Assembly (NCBI GenBank): GCA_964017235.1
Contig: OZ024931.1
Span: 101,078,221 to 101,142,220 of the forward strand
From: Sabellastarte sp. h YS-2021
Taxonomy: Eukaryota > Annelida > Polychaeta > Sabellida > Sabellidae
Direction: 5' to 3'
DNA length: 64,000 nucleotides
Positions 11,901 through 23,900 of the stretch are shown in pieces. The notes beneath the pieces were generated by a model. It was given only the letters and a program-made list of their open reading frames with translations, searched no databases and was not told where the DNA came from. Each line of letters begins with the position of its first letter. Position 1 is the stretch's first letter. Made by a program: the position numbers and the translations under genes.

Positions 11901-14900
11901 ACTGATTGCTTGTTAACTTATCTCATCATAGCTTCTAAATTAACCTTAACTGAGTTATCCTACTTTTTAATGTAAATCATGTGCAGATCTAAGTTCTTTA
12001 GCTGTAATACTATTTTAGAAAGTACTGAAAATAATTTACTTTGAAAAAGCATTAATCATTGCAGGAAGATTGACCCCCAAAATTAAGAAGTGGTTTGACC
12101 ATAAAAAATGAAAAATGGTTTATAATAATGGTGCTACAAAAATACCAAATGAATGCTTGTGGCATGAGAGATGGCTTGTCTGAGATATGTTGGCATTGAG
12201 TCGGTACAATCTAGTTGAGTACACCTTTTGCTACTAGATTATTTTGTCTTCCAAGGGAACTGAATGTTGTATTATATAACATGTAAGACAATATTGAGGA
12301 ATTTTACAGTAAGCGGTCCTAATCCAGTGGCAGTTTGAGGAGGTCTATCAGATATCCCATGCACTACAACTGTGAAATACTAGTGTGGTTCTAAGGATCA
12401 CTGGAATATTGTATAACACACCAGTTCAGTTAACATTACCTTTATTTTTGCTTGTAATCCGAGAGCTTTGCAATATGAAATCAGTGCATATGTAATCTCA
12501 TCATGGTATGTCATATTGACACTGTTGACCGGGCCTGGGAATTGAAAGTGTTCAAACTTCTTGTTTGAGCTGGCCATGCTTGACCTTCACTAATCAGCAC
12601 CTAAAGTACTTGCAGTACTAAGGATGAGATGTTTAGAATGTGAAAATGCATCTACATGTGTATAAAATTCATTTACCTTAAAATTTACTTATAATTTTGG
12701 CTTTTTCCGTGTCTGTGTTTGCATATCAAATCCGGTTTCTGGCCTTTAATTTTGGGGATCAAATTGTGTTATTGTTTTTCAGAAAAATGTTTGTGCTGTG
12801 ATGTCAGTGATGAATGCCTTTGCTTCAATCTTCTTCATGGTTTTCAGTGGTACAGTTATGTTTTATACAGTGGATAAGTAAGTTGAATTTTTATCCCACA
12901 GCCCTTAAGGGCGGGTGGTCGGGTGGGTGGGTGACGGGAAAAAGTTTGTCCGGGCTGTATCTCAGAAACCGTAAGGTGTAGGAAGTTGATACTTGGTAGG
13001 GACATTGGTTAGGAGGTGTAGGTGTGCAACGTTATGGTCTGACCTTGATTTGACCTTTGACCTTGACGTAGTGACTTTGAGTTTGAAAATCTTGTCCGGG
13101 CTGTATCTCAGAAACCGTAAGGTGTAGGAAGTTGATACTTGGTAGGGACATTGGTTAGGGGGTGTAGGTGTACATCGTCATGGTGTAACCTTGATTTGAC
13201 CTTTGACCTTGCCGTAGTGACCTTGACCTATAAAATCTTGTTTGGGCTATATCTCGGAAACCGTAAGGTGTAGGAAGTTGATACTTGGCAAGGATATTGG
13301 TTAGGGGTTGTAGGTGTGCAACGTCATGGTCTGACCTTGATTTGATCTTTGACCTTGCCGTAGTGACTTTGACCTATAAAATCTTGTCCGGTCTATATCT
13401 CGGAAACTGTAAGGTGTAGGAAGTTGATACTTGGTAGGGACATTGGTTAGGAGATGTAGGTGTGCAACACTATGGTCTGACCTTGATTTGACCTTTGACC
13501 TTGCCGTAGTGACCTTGAGTTTGAAAATCTTGTCTGGGCTATATCTCGGAAACCATAAGGTGTAGGAAGTTGATACTTGGTAGGAACATTGGTTAGGGGG
13601 TGTAGGTGTGCAATGTCATAGTGTAGCCTTGATTTGACCTTTGACCCTTGCCGTAGTGACCTTGACCTATAAAATGTTGTCCAGGCTATATCTCGGAAAC
13701 CGTAAGGTGTAGGAAGTTGATACGTGGCAGGGATAGTAGTTAGGGGGTGTAGGTGTGCAACGTCATGGTCTGACCTTGATTTGACCTTTGACCTTGCCGT
13801 AGTGACCTTGACCTATAAAATCTTGTCCAGGCTATATCTCGGAAACTGTAAGGTGTAGGAAGTTGATACTTGGTAGGGACATTGGTTAGGGGCTGTAGGT
13901 GTGCAACGTCATGGCGTGACCTTGATTTGACCTTTGACCTTGCCGTAGTGACCTTGACCTATAAAATCTTGTCCGGACTATATCTCGGAAACTGTAAGGC
14001 ATAGGAAGTTGATACTTGGTAGGGACATTGCTTAGGGGGTGTAGGTGTGCAACGCCATGGCGTGACCTTGATTTAACCTTTAACCTTGCCGTAGTGACCT
14101 TGACCTCTAAAATCTTGTCCGGGCTATATCTCGGAAACCGTAGGGTGTAGGAAGTTGATACTTGGCAGGGATATTGGTTGGGGGTGTAGGTGTGCAACGT
14201 CATGGTCTGACCTTGATTTGACATTTGACCTTGCCGTAGTGACCTTGACCTATAAAATGTTGTCCGGGCTATATCTTGGAAACTGTAAGGTGTAGGAAGT
14301 TGATACTTGGTAGGGACATTGGTTAGGGGGTGTAGATGTGCAACATCATGGCGTGACCTTGGTTTGACTTTTAACCTTGCCGTAGTGACCTTGACCTATA
14401 AAATCTTGTCCGGGCTATATATCGGAAACCATAAGGTGTAGGAAGTTGATACTTGGTAGGGATATTGGTTAGGGGGTGTAGATGTAAAATGTCATGGTGT
14501 GACCTTGATTTTACCTTTGACCTTGCCGTAGTGACCGTGACCTATAATGCCTTGTCTGGACTATATTTTGGAAACCATAATATGTAGGAAGTTGATATTT
14601 GGTAGGGACATTGGTCAACGGTTATATGTGTGCAACGTCATGGTGTGACCTGGATTTGACCTTTGATCTTGCATATCTGATGCTATGATATGTCTCTATG
14701 AGGATATCTGATACTATTTATCTCTCCTATATCTCTCATATCTTTTACTTGAATCTTGGTTGTTGCACCTTTGGGTGTCTTTTAGTGTAGATTAAGCACT
14801 GTTAAAGTCATATTAGAAGTCATTAACTGTTTTACTTTTGCAACTTCCCATTGTAACAGATGGTATTGCATCAAGTGAGCCACAGGTTTTGCCCCAGTTC

Positions 14901-17900
14901 CACATAAAAGCATGTATTGCTACATCTGTATGTATGGGTAATATTCAAAACATCCAAACCATAATTCGACCATACAAATGAAAATCAAAATGGGAGAAGT
15001 CTTAAAGCTTCATAATTTTTAGTTTACTGAACTGTCTTGTTTTAATACTTAATCTTTACATGCAATTTCTTTGTCTTAGATGTTATTTTCTCTACTTAAA
15101 CATTATTTGGACACTGACACTGCTCTGAAAGTATCCCAATCTGTGTACTGTTTCACTACTTCTATATCTCATGGTGTTGAAAACTATTTTCCCAGGCTTG
15201 TGGGGTACAGGCATCTCTGATGCTAGTTTTTCTGCATGTGTTGACTGTTGTGATGTAATTTCTGTATCAAATTAATCTGGACTATGTTTGTGTTGGAGTG
15301 TGAACTCATCTAGGCAGTTTCTGTACTATTTTAGGCTGGACCTAGATGACCAGGAGGACTGGTACAAGACATGTTTCGGAATGGTGGTCATCAACTTCAT
15401 TTTGTGTTTCTTCAACATGCTGGTTGCATTCTTAGCTGTTGTGTTGTGTGTCCTCTGGAAACCTAGAGAATATTCCTCTGTGAGTAACCTTCTTCTTTTA
15501 AGAAACTGATTTTCACCCATAGTATCTGCCTGGACAGGCCGTCGGGAAGGTGGTTGGAAAACTTTTATCAGGGCTGTATCTCAGAAATATTAAGGTGTAG
15601 GAACTTAATACTTGGTAGGGACATTGGGTAGGGGATGTTGGTGTGTAACATTATGGTGTGAACTTGATCTGATTTGTAGTAAGTCTACTTACCTTGACTT
15701 TTGAAAATCTTATCTGGGCTATATCAGGGAAACCTTAAGTTGTAGGTAGTTAATACTTGGTGGGAATTTGATTGGCAGATATTGGTATGCAACTTAATGG
15801 TGTGACCATGACTTGATGTTTGACCTTGGCATAGTGACTGGGACCTTTACAATCTTCTCTGGTCTATATTGTAGGATGTTGATAATTAGTTGGGACATTG
15901 GTTGAGTGGTGTAGGTGTGCAATTTAATGATGTGACCTGGATTTGACTATGACCAAGACTTTTAAAATCTTATCTAGGCTATATCTTGGAAACTGCAAAG
16001 TGTACAAAGTTTATACTTGGCAGGAATATTTGCTGGGGGATGTAGATTTGCAAAGTAATGATGTGACCTTGATTTGACCTTTGACATTGCTGTAGTGATC
16101 TTAATTATGTCCTTCCCAGTGGGGGTGGACATATTATTTGTTGCTTGTTCCGGCGTCTGGCGTCACACATCGTTTCCGCTCACTTTAAGGAAGAGTATTA
16201 GAGCTATCTTCACCAAATTTGGTATGCAGGATTATTGGGTCAGTGGCTTACTTGGGATTGCTTTCAGCTGTTGTAGCTCTTTTGCTTACTGAGTAACACC
16301 TAATTATACTTATTTTCAGTACCTATTGGTTTACATGCATTTAAGGGGAAATGATTAAAGATATTTTTTCTAAAAGTGGTTATAGATTGTTATGTCTATA
16401 GCTGGCTTGGTATTACATGTGGGACTGATAGCTCTGTAAGTAAGCCAGTAACAGCCATTTAGGTAATTTATTGGCTATTTTCAATGCTACTTTTGAGTAA
16501 TTTGCTTATATCTCGGAAACCATTACAGATAGAGCTATTTTATTGCGTTAATACATCCTATCCAATGGACAATAGCTTATCCGGTCGGCGCGGACCGGCC
16601 CGCCAAACGTCAGAAAAAGACGTCCTGTGTCTCCACCGGCTAGGCCGGCCCAGTGCTGTGCACTCGCCAGATGGCGTGTCGTACTTCCTTCCTGTCTAGA
16701 CAGAGTGACGTCATAGCATCTTTTTCGTTTGGCGCGTGGCTTGTGCACAGGAATTTTCTTCAGCCAGATATTATTTTATTTCTTCATCAGCCATTTTGTT
16801 TAGAAGCTTTAATATTGTGTTCAACGGGAAGTATTATCATCATGTCTTCTCCAGGACAACGCAGGGGGAGTTGTGGACACGCTATGGCTAGTTTCGACAC
16901 TCATTTGTATTGTGCACGCTGTAGGGAGAAGGGTAAGGGCTCTGACTCGTGTGTTAAAGAACCTCATTCAGACAATTGTCAGATATGTAAAGCTTTTTCT
17001 GAGGAACAGCGTCAACAGTTAGCTACACCTTCGTATAGATTAAAGAAGGAAAAGCGTGAAGCTAAGAAAGTCATCCCTACCCCTCCGAATGAAGCGGAAG
17101 AATTAGTGGACCCAGCTAATGTAGCTGTCATAGGGGCAGTCGATAACAAAGGATCTGTTAAGTCACCTAACCCTGCCCCTCCACCAGAGAAAAAGCAAAA
17201 GAAAGATGTTAAAAAGGACACTAAGAAAGACATATCTTCCCCTGCAAAAGCTTCTACTTCTTCAAGTCAAAGCAGTGCAGACACGAAAATTGCCGAACTG
17301 GATAATAAATGGGCGGAACGTTTTAACCGCTTGGAAGCTTTGATTTTGTCAAAGAACTTTGAACCATCATTCTCTGCTAACGTGAAGGTAACACCGACCC
17401 ATTCACCTCCATCTTCGGTTGAAAATGTGTCTGAGCCGTTTATCCGACCTTCAACTTCCAGCACGCTTCCTGGCAATGGCTTCTCTGCTGAAAAGCATCA
17501 GCCTACCAGTAAAGCAGTGACCGACAAGCAGACTTCTTCAGCTAAGTTTCCTGGTACAGGCTTCTCTGCTACCCAGCATCAGCCGGCCAGTAAAACTAAG
17601 TCCAGCCGACCTACCTCAACTGTCAGTCGACCGACCCAAGTCTCCAAGTTTCCTGGACAAGGCTCCTCTGCCTCTGTGCATCAGCCTGCCAGTCAAACTG
17701 CTAGTAAACGACCTACTCCCATGCTGGACTCTTCTCAGAGCCGACCATCTGTCACCGACCGACCTCTGTCTACCGAACCGGCCGACACCGGCTCTCCTGC
17801 CCTTCATGCCTCTAGAAGGGATAGTATTTCCAGTCTTTCTTCAGACGCAGACAGTGTCCAGTCGGACCGACCTCCATTAGATTTATACACTGAGGAGGGT

Positions 17901-20900
17901 GAACTTTCTGAAGATCCGGATCAGACAGTGACGGAGCAGGACCAACCCATTTCAGAAGAACAGAACTATAGAGAGACTATGCAGGGCATTCGCTCTTATA
18001 TGGGTTGGTCCCACATTCCAGAAGTTGATAACCTAACAGCCACCTCAGACGATAACCCCTTCGCAGGGCCTAAGACTGTGACACCTGGAAAAGTATCCGT
18101 TAAAATGCCAACAGAGGAGTGGCTCTGTAAAAAACTGGGAAAACTAAATCTGACACTCACTGAGGGTTACCCCTCCCGTGGCTCAGAAGCCGGTGGTTTG
18201 GCTAAGGATGTTTTTCTCCGACCTCCCCGTTCACAGGCAAAATGGTACGGGCTCCACACCGACTCTCAACTAGATCTGGATAAAGTTACTACCTGGAGTA
18301 CCGACGCCTCCAAGCTCAACAGCAGTTATAGCCGGATTGCCCGGTATACCGGCCTGTCATCCACTCCACCAGCTTCACGCAGGATTGCCCAGGAAACATT
18401 GCGCCGGTGGGAGAGGTCGGCTAGGGAGGCTTCTATAGTGTGTAACCAAGCAGCTAGTTTCAACCGGTGCTTGTTTAGAGTGCAACAGAACATGAAGGAT
18501 CACATCAAAACTTTGGCCTCTGAGAATAAAGGGAAGGGCTCCTCAAAGAGTTCGGTGGCTATTGACGAACTTAACTACCTGCTTGACTTCAATTCAAGTA
18601 TCTCACAGGCAGCCGCAAAGTCAATGGAACACTTGTCTGAATTTGTGTTCATAACAATGGGAAACCTCACCCTCGTCCGCAGGGACGCGTATCTTAGCCA
18701 CCTCAGGACAGGCATAAAGCAAGATACTCTCACAGCCTTGAGAGCTGCCCCACTACACATACCTACACTCTTCCCGGATTCAACTATTAAGCGGGCAGAA
18801 GAGGAGATCGCACAATTTGAGGCAAAAGGTCACACTGCACCTCAGCAGGGTAAAGGTCGGTTCCACCCTTATGAACGGCCGGACAAGAAACACACCAATA
18901 AAGACACCAGACCTGAAAAGCCGGCTTGGAAAACCATAGGCAAAAAGCCGTTCAGGAAAGGGAAAGGACGTTCTTCATATTACTCATCCCGACCGGCCAA
19001 GGGCCAGCAGTCATATAAATGACAGTTACTGTATGACACCTTTGCAGAACAGACTGCTGGCCGGGAGCCTTCCACAGACTGTAATTCCTCCTGTAATTTC
19101 AAATGTAAAAGTTCATGTTGTCACAAATGTTCCTACTGCGCCCGGGCATTCACAAAAGAAAGAAATAAGTCCCGGGCCAGTAAATTGTACTTACAAAGAT
19201 TACACATTAAAGTCTGTGAAAAGTGTTTCTTGTGTCATTCCATTGTCTTGTGCCAAATCTGTAACAAGTGTCAAACATGCTGCCGGAAATCTGCCTGTAG
19301 GGGCCAGACTACAAAAATTTTGGAAAACCTGGTTGAATCTAGGGGCCGGTCCGAAAATAGTTCAAATCCTGAGGGAGGGTTACACCCTCCCCTTCCGGAC
19401 CCGGCCAAATCTTACAAGGTCACCAACTGTCGTAAGCTGCTATGGCAATCCCCACAGGAACAGCTACCTGCTGGAGGCATTACATCAGCTTATAGACAAA
19501 AATGCAGTAGAGCTGGTCAGAAATCAATCATCTCTGGGGTTTTTCAACCGACTCTTTTTGGTCCCAAAACCAAACAACAAGTGGAGGCCAATTCTGGATC
19601 TGAGCAAACTAAATCTCTTCCTCAAGGTGGAGAAATTCAAGATGGAGACACCGGAAACCATCAGAACATCTCTCCAACTAGGGGAGTGGGTCACCTCAGT
19701 AGACTTCAAGGATGCCTACTTCCACATTCCAATACAGGATCAATCCAGGAAATACCTAAGATTTCATGTCCAAGGCCGGACTTACCAATTCAAGGCATTG
19801 CCCTTCGGTCTGTCCACAGCGCCCATGGAGTTCACTGTTTTGGCAAAGGAGGTGAAACTGATGGCCATAAACAAGGGTATAAGAATCCACCAGTACCTAG
19901 ACGACTGGTTGGTGAGAGCCAGATCCCAAGAAACTTGTCTCCATCACACCCAAATCCTGGTCAGGATGTGCCAGGACCTAGGTTGGTTGGTGAATTTAGA
20001 AAAATCAGAGCTGGAACCCAAGCAGGTCTTCGACTTTGTAGGTTACCAGTTCGATCTCAGGTCCGGCCGGGTCAGACCGACCCCGGACCGGTGGCAAAAC
20101 CTTCAGGACAAGATACAAGTACTTCTGTTATTACCGGCCTGTCCGGTTCGACAGTTCATGTCCCTGATAGGCCTCCTAACAGCCACAGAGAAACAAGTTC
20201 ACCTCGGCCGACTTCACATGAGACCCCTACAGTGGCATCTCAAAAACAATTGGAGGGTACCAGAATCTCTAGAGAAGATTATCCCCCTCCCGAGAACCCT
20301 ACACCCTCACTTACTATGGTGGCTAGACGAAGACAATGTACTTCAAGGTCAACCGTTACACCCAGTAAGGCATGCTCTGCAGATATTTACAGACGCATCA
20401 AAAGAAGGGTGGGGCGCTCACTTAAACGAGTTCACTGCAAGAGGGTCCTGGTCAGTGCCGGAAAGCAAACTGCACATAAACTATCTAGAACTCAAAGCAG
20501 TGTTACTAGCCCTCAAAGAGTTCCAAGACCTCTGTGTAGACAAAATAGTTCTAGTGGCAACCGACAATACTACAGTGGTAGCTTACATAAACAAGGAAGG
20601 AGGCATGAGGTCAGGCCCACTGTGTGCCCTACTGTGGAGAATCTTGACCTGGTGTTCCCAGAGACAAGTGACCCTAAAAGCTCGGCACATCCCAGGCCAT
20701 CTCAATGTGATAGCAGACAAACTATCCAGGCTGGGTCAGACCATCCAAACGGAGTGGTCCCTCCTTCCGGAGGTCTTTCAACAAATATGCAACCGGTGGC
20801 ACTGGCCTCAAATAGATCTCTTTGCCACGAGATTCAACCACAAGTTGCCTCAGTTTGTCTCTCCAGTACCGGACTCCCTGGCTGTGGCAGTGGATGCACT

Positions 20901-23900
20901 TACCCTGCCATGGGACGATCTGGATGCATACGCCTTCCCACCGACCGCAATATTGGGCAAAGTAGTGGAAAAGCTATTGGACTCCCCGTGCAAGAGACTC
21001 ATTCTGATTGCCCCGGGGTGGCCCAACATGCCTTGGTTCTGGGACCTGGTGACCATGTCCAGCCAGGTCCCTCTCAGCCTTCCCAACCTGCCCAGTCTAC
21101 TAACACAGCCTTTCAATCAGATCCCTCACAGAAATCTGACCAATCTAAATCTCCATGCCTGGCTCCTAGAGCCACAACTATCAAAGAACAGGGCTTCTCT
21201 GAGGCAGTGGCAGCAAGAATTGAGGCTCCTCAAAGAAGATCTACCAGATCAGTCTATGAGGCGAAGTGGACCATTTTTACAAAGTGGTGTGTCACTAATC
21301 AGGTGGACTTCAGGGCACCACCTATAAAGTCGGTAGCTGACTTCCTAATGTACCTCTTTGAGGACAAGAAGTTACAACCCAGCACCATTGATGGATACAG
21401 ATCTGCCATTGCTGATAAACTGGGTCCTACAACAGTCAATATCAGCAAAGATGATAATCTCACTCGTCTCTTGGAAAGTTTCCACAGAGATAGACCCAAA
21501 GGGCGGAGGGGTATTCCCTCCTGGAATCTTTCCCTGGTGCTACACCAGCTGACAAAGGCTCCTTTTGAACCTCTTAGAGAGGCATCTCTGAAGCACCTCA
21601 CCTTCAAAACTGTCTTCCTTTTAGCCCTAGGCTCTGGCAAAAGAAGGAGTGAGATCCATGCTTGGCAGCACAAGAACATCAGACACCAATCCGATTGGTC
21701 TAAGGTGTCCCTTTTTCCATCTCCCAGCTTTCTTTCTAAGAATCAGCTGGCCAAAGAGGGTCCAGAGAGTGTAGCCCCAGTGGTCATACCAGCCCTGGCT
21801 CCTACTCTAGATAGATCCCTCAAGTCTGACAGATCCTTGTGTCCAGTCAGAGCTTTGCGCTACTACTTGGACAGGACGTCAGACCTCAGACAGAGCAAGG
21901 AGTTAGTCTTTATCTCCTTCAAGAAAGGTTTCGACAAAGACATCTCCCCTGCCACTATCTCCTCATGGATCAAACAAACTGTGATCCTATGCTATGAGCT
22001 CTCTGATCAACAGGCCCACACCCTCCATCAAGTTAAAGCTCATGATGTCAGGGCCTTTGCGGCTTCTAAGGCCTTCCAGTCGGGAGTTTCCTTAGAGCAG
22101 ATCCTAGCAGCCTGCCACTGGAAGTCTCATAATACCTTCACCCAATTTTATCTGAAGGATGTGGCTTGGGCTGACTCAGAGCTCTACCATCTCGGACCAG
22201 TTGTGGCTGCCCAGCAGATCCACCAACAGACTGGCTCCTAGAGGAGAAATGTATATATGTAAATACTGGTACATATTTGTAAATATTGCACATATAATTA
22301 AGGAATATAAAAAAAAAAAAAAAAAAATCTCTCACGTACTTCCTCTGGGAGGATTAAATTATGGGACTGAACTCATCCCTCTCTTCCCCTACCTCTGAGC
22401 AGGTCTGTTAAAAAAGGGGGGGGGGCAAGGTCGACTCTGACGGGTCCATTCCGGATAACCGGATGATGATATTCGACCATAGCCCTAGGGGGTTTAGACT
22501 TCAAGGTCTACCCGGGCTTTAGAAGGCATTGTCACTATGCCAAAATGAGTTCAAGTTCTTTAGTCCCTAGTAACTTACCCGCCTACCAAGCGGTAGTTAT
22601 TCAGCTATTGTCCATTGGATAGGATGTATTAACGCAATAAAATTGCAAATTTAATAAGTAAATTAAATTTTTATAAGTTAATACCCTATCCAATGGACAC
22701 ACAAGACCCTCCCACCGACCCCGCTATCAGCTTACTAGGGGTCTAATACGTTTAGACAACGAAAAAGATGCTATGACGTCACTCTGTCTAGACAGGAAGG
22801 AAGTACGACACGCCATCTGGCGAGTGCACAGCACTGGGCCGGCCTAGCCGGTGGAGACACAGGACGTCTTTTTCTGACGTTTGGCGGGCCGGTCCGCGCC
22901 GACCGGATAAGCTATTGTCCATTGGATAGGGTATTAACTTATAAAAATTTAATTTACTTATTAAATTTGCAATTTTGAGCAAATTTTCGACCCAAAGGGT
23001 AATAGAAGATTATCCTGGTAAAAGCTTAAATTTAAATTTTCTGAACTTTAGCTGTAAAGCTAACTGAGTAATAGCTAATTAACTATTTTTAGTAGCTCTT
23101 TGGTTTCCATGCATTTAAAGAAAAAGGAATCAAGACATTCAAACCTAATTTCATATAGAAGATTATTGGGTTAATAGCTTGCTTAGTATTGCTTTTGGGA
23201 GTCATAGCTGTATAGCTAAGTGAGTAATAGCCACTTAGCTATTTAATTAGTTCTTTTGAGTACTACACTATATTTTTCTGCTCAATTAAATGAAAAGTAC
23301 AGGAGATATCTTAATCAAAATTGGTACGGAGGCTTATAGGGTCCATAGATTCCTTAGTATGGTAGCTTTGGGGGTGTCATAGTCCGTAGCTTTGTTATTA
23401 ATAGCTAATTTTCTATTTTGAGTAAATATGTAGCACTTTTTTGTCACTTGGTTGCTCCTCAATTTAAGGAAGAGTATTTTAGCTATCTTTACCAAAATTG
23501 CTATACATGATTATTGGGTCAATAGCTAGCTTGGTGTTCCTTTCAGTTAATATAGCTTAATAGCTAAATGAGCAATGGCTAGTTAGCTATTTTGAGTTGC
23601 AATTTGGTAGTAGTGCATTTAAAGGAAAGACATTAAGATATTTGAACAAAATTAGGTATGGAAGATTATTTGGTTAAGCTTGCTTGGTATTGCTTTTGGG
23701 AGTCATGTTCTTTAGCTAAGTGAATAAGAGTCATTAAGCTACTTAGTTAGCTATTGCAAGTACTATTTAGTTTTCTGTTCAATTAAATTAGATATCCTAG
23801 CCAGATTTTGGTAGGGAGGATTATAGGGTTCATAACTTGCCTTGCCTTGCTCTTAATAGCTAAGTAGCTATTTTTAGTTAATATCTTATCACTTTGTCAT

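Larger units (their letters stand above)
16538..22976 (+). mobile_element. DIRS-type tyrosine-recombinase retrotransposon, copy 1 (near intact)
   Basis: About 6.44 kb with the full DIRS1-group plan: left inverted terminal repeat, gag, RT-RNase H overlapping a tyrosine recombinase, internal complementary region, and right inverted repeat. The ends meet at a shared TTTT (16538-16541 and 22973-22976). The internal complementary region holds the complement of both ends joined through a single TTTT, as expected for a circle-junction template. There is no target-site duplication. Flanks AGATAGAGC(TA) and GAGCAAATTTT rebuild the local repeat. ORFs are open, so the copy may be autonomous and recent. 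Confidence 0.92.

Noticed and set aside
12885-14680. Regular repeat array that could suggest CRISPR
   Set aside because: Units are head-to-tail 146-bp repeats without unique spacers and lie in a eukaryotic intron; no cas-like gene is present.
16653-16841. Extension of gag upstream of ATG 16842
   Set aside because: The upstream part lies in the inverted terminal repeat and starts at a non-ATG codon; DIRS gag-like sequence begins at 16842.
19185-21179. Annotating the full 1018-codon frame as the recombinase protein
   Set aside because: Only the part from about 21180 looks like a recombinase; the upstream frame is reported as a finding rather than as a supported protein.
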